Assembly: GCF_907165205.1 (NCBI RefSeq)
Contig: NC_058192.1
Span: forward strand, 13,950,001-14,014,000
Source: Coccinella septempunctata
Taxonomy: Eukaryota; Arthropoda; Insecta; Coleoptera; Coccinellidae
DNA length: 64,000 nt
Direction of reading: 5' to 3'
Each line of letters begins with the position of its first letter. Position 1 is the first letter of the stretch. Below are positions 36,226 through 46,489 of the stretch, one piece after another. The notes below the pieces were generated by a model that saw only the letters and a program-made list of their open reading frames with translations, searched no databases and was not told the origin of the DNA. The position numbers and the translations under genes are program-made.

Positions 36226-36498
36226 TGTCGGAGCATCGCAAATGAGAGGCGTTACATTGCCTCTAATCGGTCTGTATATTTGTTGGGGTTATTTTCGTTG
36301 TGTGTTATGGATTCCGAGTACTATATTGGAGTTAAGAATGTAAATAGCGGATAGAAGCCTGGAAACGAGTGTTACTCGAGTATTTGTGTAACGAACTGTC
36401 ATCACTCACTTAACTCGGATGACATTGTGTTGATTTTGGAAAGCCACACAAGCCAAATAAAGATATAGTAGTGCGGTATCTGAGTTTTCATTTCAACA
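36226..36498 (+). repeat. LTR-like sequence, 273 bp (TGT...ACA)
   Basis: It starts TGTCGGAGCATCGC and ends TTTTCATTTCAACA, with AAGCCAAATAAAGATATAG (AATAAA signal) about 50 bases before the end. The next bases, GTTGGCTTCACTCAGGGG, could be a primer-binding region of a lost internal part. The flanking pentamers (TAGAA before, GTTGG after) do not match, so it is either a 5' LTR with a truncated body or a coincidence. Composition is more CpG-rich than the surroundings. No second LTR is present in the window. Confidence 0.5.
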
Positions 36499-37011
36499 GT
36501 TGGCTTCACTCAGGGGCAAATAGATATTTTGACAATTCTTTTTCGATGCACAATTTATAGTAGTAACTTCTATTCATGTACCATGGAGATTTGTTATTTG
36601 AGCACGAAAAAACCCTATCTGATAAATTTTATTAATTATATCTCCATTAATAAATTGGTATCAGAGGTTGAGGAATAAAACTTTATGAAATCATATTCCA
36701 GAACCTATTCAAGCTACAAATATAAAATGTATTATCTCTACTTCAATATCTTATCATTGAAGAAGTTTCTTTTATTTATATTACCTCTATTATTCATTGA
36801 CTAATTCTTACATTTTTTTACTGGACTGAATATTCAATAAATCATTGACTTTTTATCAATTATACATAATCTAAAATCCAAGAATGAACTGATTCTATTT
36901 CAGTGTTTGAAAATTTGGTATCCAAAAACGCAGAACACTTATACCTTTGTACCCCAACCAAGAATTTAAAAAAAAAGAAAAGGTAATTCAACAAAAGAGG
37001 CCCGTGAAATA
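36499..37011. other. Region without recognised gene
   Basis: AT-rich spacer before the first family II Tc1-like copy; nothing seen. Confidence 0.4.
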
Positions 37012-38538
37012 GCGCAAAAAAATTAACGCACATTATGGAAATCTCAAATTTATTCTACAACTGAAGGTGTTCTCAATGATAATTATTTTTATCAGAATTA
37101 TGCATGCATATGTTATCCACTTTCAACGGTTTTCTTCAATACAGATGTTTTTTCCCAGCAGGAATACAAAAAGATGATATTATCAGATTTTGAATGTATT
37201 GGCTCCATTCTAAAATCAGTTGTTCTCGATCAATTCTAGTGATCAATAGTTTTTCTTTCGTTTGATTTTCTACACTCGATCGCTATGCAACGCGAGACAC
37301 GTAATTTGACCCAAGAGGAATGTGCCCAAGCGGTAGTTTTGCGAGAAGAAGGGTGGACATACACAAGAATTGCAGAAAGGTTTGGAGTTTCCCATACAAG
37401 TGTGTCCAGAATGTTGCAGCGATTCAGGGAGACAGGTATGAATGTCCGAAGACCAGGACAGGGCAGGACAGGGTAGACCACGGGTAACAACTGCCATTCA
37501 AGAACGTTACTTGAGAGTTTCTTCGTTGAGACAACGGTTTGCAACCGCTCGCTTCCGTCAAATTCAGCTTGAGCAAACTTATGAGGTGCGAATTAGCACT
37601 CAGACAATAAGAAATTGACTCAGAGAATATGATTTAAGGCTTCGTGTCGCGGCAAGAGGCCCAGCTCTTACCCCAGCCCATCGAAGGGCGCGTTTGGATT
37701 TTGCGAGAGAGCATATCCATTGAGAAGAGGCCGATTGGGAAAGAGTTCTCTTCACAGATGAGTCCAAATTGTGCCTCTACCATTGTGATCGACGTTCCCT
37801 TGTATACAGACGTCCACATGAAAGATATGCTCAGTGCAATTTCCTGAATACTACTGGTTTCGGGGGAGGATCGATTATGGTATGGGGTGGAATATCTTCG
37901 ACTGCTCGCACAGACCTAGTGGTCGTTGATAATGGAGCTATGAATGCTGATAAGTATATAAGAAACATTCTTGAAGAGCATGTAGTGCCATTTGCCCCAT
38001 ACATTGGTGAAAATTTCATTTTTATGGACGATAATGCCAGACCCCATCGTGCGCGCATCGTTTAGGAGTAACTTGAAGAGGTTGAAATCTCTCGAATGGA
38101 ATGGCCAGCAAGAAGTCCAGATCTCAATCCGATTGAGCAGGTTTGGTACAAGCTCAATAGAAGGCTGAGAAGTTCAGAAAATCATCCAGCTACTCTTAAT
38201 GACTCCAACTCGGAGAAATCTGGGAAGGATTAGATCAGAACATTTTAAGATCACTCATTTTGAGTATGAACCGTCGTTGCCGAGCTATAATTAACGCAAG
38301 GGGTGGAAATACCAAGTATCAAATCACTTATCAGCATTTCAGTATTTTGAAAATGGTTCATTTCTCTTCTTTCACATAAGATTCGGCGAAATCCTGAATT
38401 TTTCTTCCATTTAATGTGTCTTGTTTCGTTCAAAACCTTCCCGAGAGAACATAAAAAATAAGTTATAAAGTCAATGTAGAGTTAACTTTCATTAAAATTG
38501 AGATTCTCAGAATGTGCGGTTAATTTTTTTGCGCAGTG
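37012..38538 (+). mobile_element. Tc1-like transposon, family II, copy A
   Basis: The left end is TA then GCGCAAAAAAATTAACGCAC. Compared with copy B it lacks the first four terminal bases, CACT. The right end is TTTTTTTGCGCAGTG followed by TA at 38539-38540. Both ends continue into matching subterminal sequence (AACCTTCCCGAGAGAACAT). The flanks differ from those of copy B, which shows a separate insertion rather than tandem duplication. Confidence 0.92.
37285..38320 (+). pseudogene. Tc1-like (DD34E) transposase pseudogene, family II copy A
   Basis: The start MQRETRNLTQEECAQAVVLR leads into a helix-turn-helix (YTRIAERFGVSHTSVSRMLQ) and the GRP-like basic linker VRRPGQGR. There a 10-bp tandem duplication (AGGACAGGGC region near 37455) shifts the frame to a premature stop at about 37476. 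Further on are ISTQTIRN with a stop replacing R, the first catalytic Asp in FTDESKLCLYH, GGSIMVWGGI, FMDDNARPHRARIV with the second Asp, a TAG just after it near 38063, and SPDLNPIEQVW with the Glu. The equivalent of copy B's final stop (TATTAA) is TATCAA here. Catalytic residues are preserved but the frame is not. Confidence 0.93.
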
Positions 38539-38540
38539 TA

Positions 38541-39243
38541 GTTAAGTAGGTACCTACCTACAAGTCAAATGCCACAACCAGTCTAAATTTGTGACCGATA
38601 GTTCATCTTGGATCAATATGTGTACATTCTACTATCTATACCATGTACATTAATAGGTACCTCGATTAATGCTCTCTTAGTAAGAAATTAATTCAAAAAA
38701 AGGGCATAATAGTCGAGAGTCATAATAAACGTACGAGAAAGTCAACGTTCAAACTGTAAGTACCCCATTATTATACCGATGAACTCGGGAGTGAAGTGTA
38801 CCAATCATACCTGACACTACAATATCAATAACCGTTATGATCTAATCAAAAGACGTTTGTATGGGTGAGTTCACTGTGTATCAGATTAAGTATGCGTTCT
38901 TCCTGAAGAACAAAAGAGAATGGAGAATTGGATACTTATAAATTTGATAGTAGAGCGGTAGCAAGTCACGGTTTGATGGCAATAATGGAAAGTACCAAAA
39001 GAACTTCAGTTCTGAACATTAGAAATGTGAATGAAAAACTTACTTACTTACAGTAGTTATTCAAATAAACACAAAAGAAATTGTTATCATTTCAAAAACG
39101 TGAATAACTCATATTAAAACAAAATTATAGTGAATTAGTTGTAATCCTTATGTATGTATGAGGTATTCAGGAATGGCATGTCTTAAGCAAAGCTGATGGT
39201 TACTTAGACCTTCAAATACTTAATGTTTTACAACGAAACTTTA
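38541..39243. other. Spacer between the two family II copies
   Basis: About 700 bp of unique AT-rich sequence; no gene or repeat seen. Confidence 0.45.
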
Positions 39244-39245
39244 TA

Positions 39246-40755
39246 CACTGCGCAAAAAAATTAACGCACATTATGGAAATCTAAAATTTATTCTACAATT
39301 GAAGGTGTTCTCAATGATAATTATTTTTATCAGAATTATGCATGCATATGTTATCCATTTTCAACGGTTTTCTTCAATACAGATGTTTTTTCCCAGCAGG
39401 AATAAGAAAAAAATAAGATTTTGAATGTATTGGCTCCATTCTAAAATCAGTTGTTCTCGATTAATTCTAGTGATCAATAGTTTTTCTTTCGTTTGATTTT
39501 CTACACTCGATCGCTATGCAACGCGAAACACGCAATTTGACCCAAGAGGAATGTGCCCAAGCGGTAGTTTTGCGAGAAGAAGGGTGGACATACACAAGAA
39601 TTGCAGAAAGGTTTGGAGTTTCCCATACAAGTGTGTCCAGAATGTTGCAGCGATTCAGGGAGACATGTATGAATGTCCGAAGGCCAGGACAGGGTAGACC
39701 ACGGGTAACAACTGCCTTTCAAGAACGTTACTTCTTGAAACTTGTTCTTCGTTGAGACAACGGTTTGCAACCGCTCGCTTCTTTCATATTCAGCTTGAGC
39801 AAACTCATGAGGTGCAAATTAGCACTCAGACAATAAGTAATCGCCTCAGAGAATATGATTTAAGGCCTCGTGTCGCGGCAAGAGGCCCAGCTCTTACCCC
39901 AGCCCATCGAAGGGCGCGTTTGGATTTTGCGAGAGAGCTTATCCATTGGGAAGGGGCCGATTGGGAAAGAGTTATCATCACAGATGAGTCTAGATTCTGC
40001 CTCTACCATTGTGATTGACGTTCCCTTGTATACAGACGTCCACATGAAAGATATGCCAGTGCAATTTCCTGAATACTACTGGTTTCGGGGGAGGATCGAT
40101 TATGGTATGGGGTGGAATATCTTTGACTGCTCGCACAGACCTAGTGGTCATTGATAATGGAGCTATGAATGCTGATAAGTATATAAGGAACATTCTAGTG
40201 CCATTTGCCCCATACATTGGTGAAAATTTCATTTTTATGGACGATAATGCCAGACCCCATCGTGCGCGCATCGTTCAGGAGTACCTTGAAGAGGTTGAAG
40301 TCTCTCGAATGGAATGGCCAGCAAGAAGTCCAGATCTCAATCCGATTGAGCAGGTTTGGTACAAGCTCAATAGAAGGCTGAGAAGTTCAGAAAATCATCC
40401 AGCTACTCCTAATGACTTAGGAATCCAACTCGGAGAAATCTGGGAAGGATTAGATCGGAACATTTTAAGATCACTCATTTTGAGTATGAACCGTCGTTGC
40501 CGAGCTGTAATTAACGCAAGGGGTGGAAATACCAAGTATTAAATCACTTATCAGCATTTCAGTATTTTGAAAATTGTTCATTTCTCTTCTTTCATAAGAT
40601 TCGGTGAAATCCTGAATTTTTCTTCCATTCAATGTGTCTTGTTTCGTTCAAAACCTTCCCGAGAGAACATAAAAAATAAGTTATAAAGTCAATGCAGAGT
40701 TAACTTTCATTAAAATTGAGATTTTCAGAATGTGCGTTAATTTTTTTGCGCAGTG
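39246..40755 (+). mobile_element. Tc1-like transposon, family II, copy B (complete ends)
   Basis: Both termini are intact: CACTGCGCAAAAAAATTAAC on the left and the complement ending TTTTTTTGCGCAGTG on the right, each next to TA (39244-39245 and 40756-40757). Length is 1,510 bp. It is highly similar to copy A along its whole length, including 5' and 3' untranslated parts. The high similarity suggests recent activity of the family. Confidence 0.95.
39516..40542 (+). pseudogene. Tc1-like (DD34E) transposase pseudogene, family II copy B
   Basis: Same protein as copy A. The N-terminal 79 residues are open (MQRETRNLTQEECAQAVVLR to the linker GQGRPRVTTAFQERY). Around 39730 an altered segment breaks the frame. 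The middle part then reads to DESRFCLYHCD followed by a stop. A one-base loss at about 40054 shifts the frame again. The last 146 residues, 40102-40542, are open and contain MVWGGI, FMDDNARPHRARIVQEYL and SPDLNPIEQVWYKLNRRL. Exactly 34 residues separate the second Asp and the Glu. A 12-bp in-frame deletion removes EEHV present in copy A. It ends VINARGGNTKY. Copies A and B carry different lesions. Confidence 0.94.
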
Positions 40756-40757
40756 TA

Positions 40758-41592
40758 TAATCATCAAACTTCGTGGAAAATATCGATTATTCAGCTCCTC
40801 CTTCATTTTGTTCCTTTTCTAGTCTGGTAAATTAATTCAATCGCAGTCAGAACTGACAGTACAAAAGTCATTAAAGCTTGTTGTTAGATATTAACAAAAA
40901 ATATCAATTTCATCCTACATATGTTTCAGTATGTGGGTAGGATGCAAAAAAAACCTTCGCCGAAAATTCAAAAACAGTGTATCAATTTATCGAATGGAAG
41001 GCATAAACCCAATACAGGAAATTAAAAATAAAATCGGGTGTACCGTACCTAGCCCTGCTCGATTTTATTGACCTAATAATAATACAACGCTCGAAACGAG
41101 TTTCAAGGGATCCTTTTTTATTGCGCACAGTTTGCAATTTCCGAACTTTGGCAACGGGAAAATCACACTAAACTTTATACCAAGTCTTCGATTTCAGGCA
41201 ACCACCACGGAGCTTTCAGTTAAGTCTTTTAATTAAAGTTTATTGTTGAAAAAGTTCCGATAGAATACTTGAACTTAATCACTCCTCTACCCCCGCTTCG
41301 CTTTGGAAACGATGGAATATTTTCGACTGCACTAGAAACGTTCGTTTCATTCGTTGTTAACTTGTTGTCGGAAAAATTGAAAACACTTCGTTAGATCGAA
41401 TTAAATTCTTTCAATTGTGAATTAATCATTTAACTGGTGAATTAGTTACTGTGCTCCTGATGATTGTTGCTGGGCGAAATTTTCTGCTGCAGGATTTTGT
41501 GTACAGAATCAGATGAATTCGATCAGTTATGATACATAAAAGTTATGAATATTTTTGTCATTTATCATGTGCTTTTCTTGTGAAATAAAACA
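40758..41592. other. Region without recognised gene
   Basis: AT-rich with a mildly CpG-richer part near 41050-41350. No motif. It lies directly upstream of the candidate ORF at 41593. Confidence 0.4.
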
Positions 41593-42003
41593 ATGACCAA
41601 TTCGATAGCAACCAAAATTTTAGTCTCTATATTATTCGCAAGTTTCATACCATGTCTGTACCCTTCACCGAGTTGGTATTTCAGAGAGCTCAACACTAGT
41701 AGTTTAAAACAGGAATCTGTTGGGGCTCTATACTGCTCATTCAATCTCTCAATTTTTCCTACTGCATACTGTCAGTATGCATCAGTTCAGTATGATACTG
41801 AACTCCAATTTTTCTCGGATGCTACAAGGTTAGGTAATCACAACCTTTTCAGTTTTCTGATAACATGTCAATCTTTATGGAAACAAATGGATATCTTTTT
41901 TTCAAAATCGGGTGGCATATGCCAACAGATACTCCATCCACTTGAGATAAAATCTGAAGAGAGGTTTGTCGAGCTTCTGTCACCATGTTTTCATTATTAC
42001 TGA
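41593..42003 (+). CDS. Candidate small secreted protein, unrecognised (136 aa)
   Basis: The ORF starts in a favourable insect context (AAAACAATGACC). Its N-terminus looks like a signal peptide: MTNSIATKILVSILFASFIP, with a hydrophobic stretch of about 12 residues from I10 and possible cleavage after the PCLYPSP segment. Six cysteines lie at about residues 21, 47, 60, and in ITCQ, GICQ and SPCF. It ends with FHYY then TGA. I recognise no family. Against it are no clear AATAAA close downstream, a competing minus-strand frame at 41849-42100, and a possible splice donor (AAGGTTAGG) inside. It may be a real gene, one exon of a larger gene, or chance. Confidence 0.22.
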   Translation: MTNSIATKILVSILFASFIPCLYPSPSWYFRELNTSSLKQESVGALYCSFNLSIFPTAYCQYASVQYDTELQFFSDATRLGNHNLFSFLITCQSLWKQMDIFFSKSGGICQQILHPLEIKSEERFVELLSPCFHYY

Positions 42004-44357
42004 ACTCTAGAGTTTTCTTTTTTGGTATACCACTTCCTTTTTTGTTTGAACATACCTGTTTCGTCAACACATCGCAAAACAGTACAATGGAAAAATTCAT
42101 TCTTAATAATCAACAGCAACATAGGCTTCAATGAAGTCGCCGGAACAGAATATTTCCATTTTCCTTCAATTTTCTTTCCAATTTTGAAGTAGAATTCAAT
42201 AGTAAAAGTCTTTCACACGTCCGTAAAAACCATCTTTATAATTTGCTGATAATTTTGATTCAACAACAACACAAAATGCTAAAATGACAGTTCACCTGGA
42301 AAATAGTAAAGCACGAGCTAAGAATTACGTTTAGACGCGAAATATCGACGTTCAAAATTCCATAGCCTACTTGACGACGAATTTTTTTGAACGCACGTTA
42401 TTTTGTGCGCTCAGCCGCATAGAGAAACCGTTTAATTTTATGATTGGAGCATAGAGACGTGCCAAATTTTATGATATACATATTTTATGATGACTCTTTT
42501 ATTCGCGAATCCAATTACCGTTGAGGGCGCTGCGAAATGTAAAAAAACTTTGACGTTTGGTATTTCTATGTCAGTACTCCATAGAAATACCAAACTCTTT
42601 TCGAGATTTGCACGGCCTAACAGAGTTTTTCTAGTAAATCAAGATATTTATCGGAATTATCGGAAGTGAATTGATTGAATTAGTGTCGTAAAGAAACCTT
42701 CTTTGGAAATACTTCATTTGAAAGGGATGAATTGTGGAATAAAATCGAGCGATGATATTGGTGATCCACTGTACCTAGACACAAATTCCTATTATTTCAC
42801 AGATTCTTTCTTGGAGTTAACCTAGGTGATAGTGAGGTAGCATATACTGAGTTTGTGAAGGAGGTAGAAACTAAACATCTTGATAAGTAGAGCGTTTATG
42901 TGGAAGTATTAAAGTTTTCATTTGAAATCTTTCAATTCCATGTTATGATATAGGTATTCCTCATACTGAAATCTCAAGAGACATAAATATGATTAAACTC
43001 ATGGAACAAGTTCTACAGATGAGAAAAAGCATTCATTTGGAAGTATGAAAATTATGAAATTGTATTTCTAAATCGTCAATTGGATTTAGCAGAAAATTCT
43101 CGCAAAGAAAAATCGTTTAATCTAACTCCTGCCAGTTGAAAGCACTGGTATGAATTCCTTTTCCAATATTTTTTCGGAACCAATATTTCTATTCAGAAAC
43201 CCAGACAATAATCCCAATGTAACTTCTCCAAATAATAATTATAATACTTTGTTGGACAACATGAGATAAGAAAAAACATAAGAAAAAAAACTTGTTTTGA
43301 CTTTGCAGTACTGACAAAGTAGTTTCGGAATTCAGCCGGCAGAGGGCGTCTAGATTTTTGGATTTGTCAATTTGCGTGTGGAAAAAATCCCTGCTAGGGC
43401 TTTTTTTCGCACGATTTTGGAAAAATACTACTAGTTTCTAATTTGTATTTCAATCAAAGCATTCAAAGCAGAGCATGTATTATGCCCACTTTAAGCATTT
43501 TAAAATTAAAAACTTGCATCATTTTACCTATTTTCCCGCACTTATTTCATTAGCAATGGAAAAAAAATTCCCTACTACAGAAGGTGCAGCTTCGCTCTCA
43601 AATATGATCTGTAGAAATTCACGCAAAGTGGTGGAAACAATATGCATATGGGAAAATACAAGTTTAATCCAAATTGAACGATAGACATATCCCGATTATG
43701 GTCGACCAAACGATGCACCAGCATACGGTATCGGCGTAAAGACTGTAGAATAGCGAAATGAAATGTTTGCCGATAGTTTCGAATCCACACCGTACAGTTA
43801 TGGGAATTCCTACAAGACGTGGCTACAACTCCAAGGCACCAAAGGGCCATATTAGCATAATTTAATATTCCAGAACATGTTTGTGGACAATAAGTGCGAA
43901 GCAGACGGGAAATATAGAACTGCAACATGCATGATTGTAGCCGCTTTCGTACATCGCAAAACATAACTGTGTTTCTCACGGTTCCATTCGGCCATTTGGG
44001 AAAATGCCGAAAGTGTAACTTTGTTTCGATGTTCTCTGGAAGTTAATTCAAGTCTGGTCGGAAACGTTTCATATATTTTTGTGGGGATAAAATATTCGAC
44101 CATTGTGAAGGTAGTCCTAAAGTTCGTTGACCTTGTCAATTTCCATTTTTTCAGCTTGTGCCTAGGAATTTTTGTTTGTTCCAGCTCCCGATCTTTCATT
44201 CTGATATCCACTTCACTTTTTGAGAATATTACATATAAAAGTTACTCGAGCAGGTATGTTAATAGCAAGGGTGGGTGAATCGATATAAGACGATCCTACT
44301 CGCAAGGTAGGTCTGTAATAATGAGCGAATCTGTCCACATAGGCGAATCTCCTGATA
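42004..44357. other. About 2.3 kb without firm gene call
   Basis: Contains a perfect hairpin at 42555-42595. Open frames on the minus strand at 43575-43979 and 43852-44211 (134 and 119 residues) overlap in different frames and contain no motif I can name. They lie in sequence richer in CpG than the flanks and could be a degraded exon. A second CpG-containing patch is at about 42340-42620. Confidence 0.35.
42555..42595. repeat. Perfect 16-bp hairpin
   Basis: GTTTGGTATTTCTATG at 42555-42570 pairs with CATAGAAATACCAAAC at 42580-42595 across a 9-nt loop. The stem is too short for a typical microRNA precursor. Confidence 0.9.
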
Positions 44358-44559
44358 CGAGGATATATTGAAAAATTCTCAGCCTACTATAGAACAAAAC
44401 AAAATTTCAATGTCAAAATATTTCATTACTCAACATATTCTCCTCTTAATTGGATACATTTATTACAGAGAATCTGCAACGTCTCTAGACCTTTCAAAAA
44501 AAATGTTTCTTCTCGCTCTGCAAATCAGACCTTCACAGCTCTTATTACCTCCTCGTTAG

Positions 44560-45420
44560 AAGAAACTTTACGACGTTTTAAACTTTTTTTCAGTTGAGGA
44601 AAAAGATGATAGTCGGATAAAGCCAAATCTGGGGATGTTCAGTAATTCAAACCCTAAATCACGAAATTTTTGCGTTGTCCTGCAAAAACAAAACACCTTT
44701 ATCCAAAGGTGTTTTGTTTTCCACGTCTTTTCTCTTTAATTTTTTTCCGTAGAGTGGTCAGTAATGTCGAATAGTAATCTCCGGTTATTGTTCTACCCTT
44801 ATCCAAAAAAATCAATCATGATTACTTCATGGCAATCCCAAAAAACTGAAGCAAGAACTTTTCCAGCAGATTTTTGGACACGAAACTTCTTAGGTCTTGG
44901 AGAACCAGAATGTAGCCATTACATCGATTGTTGCTTTATTTCTGGATCGTGGAAATGTACCCAAGTCTCATCCATAGTAACAATTCGGTTTAAGAAGTCT
45001 ACATCGTTTTCAAATCGAGCACAGATCGAACGCGATGTTTCTACCCTTGCACGCTTTTGGTCAACATTCAAACATTTGGGGATCCATTTTGCAGCAATTT
45101 TTCTCATGTCCAAATTGACGAGAACTATATGATGAATGCGTTCGTATGAAATATTATTAAATGCTTCAGATATTCGTTTTAGCCCAATTCGACGGTCTGA
45201 TAAAATCATGTCATGAACTGCATCGATATTTTCGGTCATCATCTTCAATGGAAAATTTATCTTTTTTGAAGCTTGCAGTCCAATTTTTCACGGTCGCATA
45301 CGAAGAACATTGATCACTAAGCATATCTTCGTTAATCTGCTTACCTCTTAACCTTTTTTAGTACTTGATGATGGATCGATACTCCAATTTCGATTTTCAC
45401 AATTTCTTTCTTTTCATTTA
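44560..45420 (-). pseudogene. mariner transposase pseudogene, copy 2
   Basis: The longest surviving frame (45248 down to 44919) reads TENIDAVHDMILSDRRIGLK, then a helix-turn-helix stretch, NLDMRKIAAKWIPKCLNVDQ, and the first catalytic Asp in IVTMDETWVHFHDPE. Upstream, YATVKNWTASFK and FSIEDDD are in shifted frames, and the segment equivalent to RSGRPVFVSV is deleted. Downstream, the region encoding the second Asp (QDNAPAHKSH) is largely deleted near 44675, and a 16-bp inverted duplication next to it forms a perfect hairpin. It is inactive, with lesions different from those in copy 1. Confidence 0.9.
44685..44720. repeat. Perfect 16-bp hairpin inside mariner copy 2
   Basis: AAAACAAAACACCTTT and its complement are separated by ATCC. 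Copy 1 has only one arm (AAAGGTGTTTTGTTTT near 963-978), so this is a local inverted duplication specific to copy 2. Confidence 0.9.
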
Positions 45421-45554
45421 TTCCGTAACTCTGGTTTTCTTTTTTGACCTCAAACTTCACACTGACACTTCTAATGAGTTATTGTTCGTTGCTATGGTAA
45501 AGCATTTATGTATCGGACTGGTCTAGGCTAACTATATATCAATACATCCTCGTA

Positions 45555-46487
45555 GCTATACAAGTGAGTTTCAACCAAAATTTCAAATGTAATCGCCTTG
45601 TGTCAGCATCACCGAAAGGCTATCTGCGAAAGTGAAACTAAAATTCAAGTATCGACAACATAGTTCGCCACATCTGAAATCAACTTTTCATTACTAGAAC
45701 CACCGAGCCACGCCGGTAACGGAGCAGTTCGGGGCAAAATTCGCTCCCAGATTGAGCAATGCCAACAAAACAAAACAAAAACAAGCCCTCGAACTTTCCA
45801 TTACCTCTCGCGTTGTTGGCAATTTTCCATCCGTAGATAAAAAGGATGGACTTTCGAATGCGGGAAATTTTATCCTCAGATCGACGGAAGAGTTTCACCT
45901 AGAAAGTAGGGCGAAGCTCTAAATTTAACGTTTATCATTCTTGAATTTCGGAACAGTTGTTCTATGGTACGTAAACACTGTTATCAGTTGAAGAACTCGT
46001 AGTTGCACACTCATTGTTACCGTTGTGGTGGAAGATAGCGACGAGAGTGGTTTTTGTAGGATTTATTCCGAACTGATTCCACTTTGTTTCGAAGACTGCA
46101 GCGCGGAGTTTGGGTGAATTTCATTAAGCGCACACCTGTTGAATATGGCTACTGCAATTCGTTTTATCCGTATTAGAGACTTTTTTGTAGTTTGCTCTTC
46201 CAATTCCTGCCTAAAATCAATGGAATTATCGTTAGTTTGCGGTGAACAATTTTTCGTGTGCTATTTTATTCAGATTCGACGGATAATTATGTCATTGGAG
46301 GCATTATTCAAACCATTGATGACCCTCGAATTATATCACATTTTTCATCATTCATACAGCTTCAAACTTGAAAAGGTAACTCATAAACTGAAATTATTGC
46401 TATTAAAGTTGTGAAGAAGTTCGAAGTTTTTTCTGAAAGTAGAAAAAACGTAGTGTTGTGTAGTTCGAAAGTATTCCAATCTCTAAA
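45555..46487. other. Region without recognised gene
   Basis: CpG-richer sequence at about 45690-45870. The open frame at 46139-46414 has no recognisable motif. Confidence 0.4.
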
Positions 46488-46489
46488 TA

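Larger units (their letters stand above)
44358..45552 (-). mobile_element. mariner-type transposon, copy 2
   Basis: The ends are CGAGGATATATTGAAAAATT on the left and the complement, ending TATCAATACATCCTCG, on the right, each flanked by TA (44356-44357 and 45553-45554). Length is 1,195 bp. It belongs to the same family as the copy at 1-1274, in opposite orientation. It provides the empty-site sequence for the MITE inserted in that copy. Confidence 0.93.

Noticed and set aside
42555..42595. Hairpin as a microRNA precursor
   Set aside because: A 16-bp stem is too short for a typical precursor.
43575..44211. Overlapping minus-strand frames as a chemoreceptor exon
   Set aside because: No conserved receptor motif could be identified and the two frames conflict; evidence insufficient.
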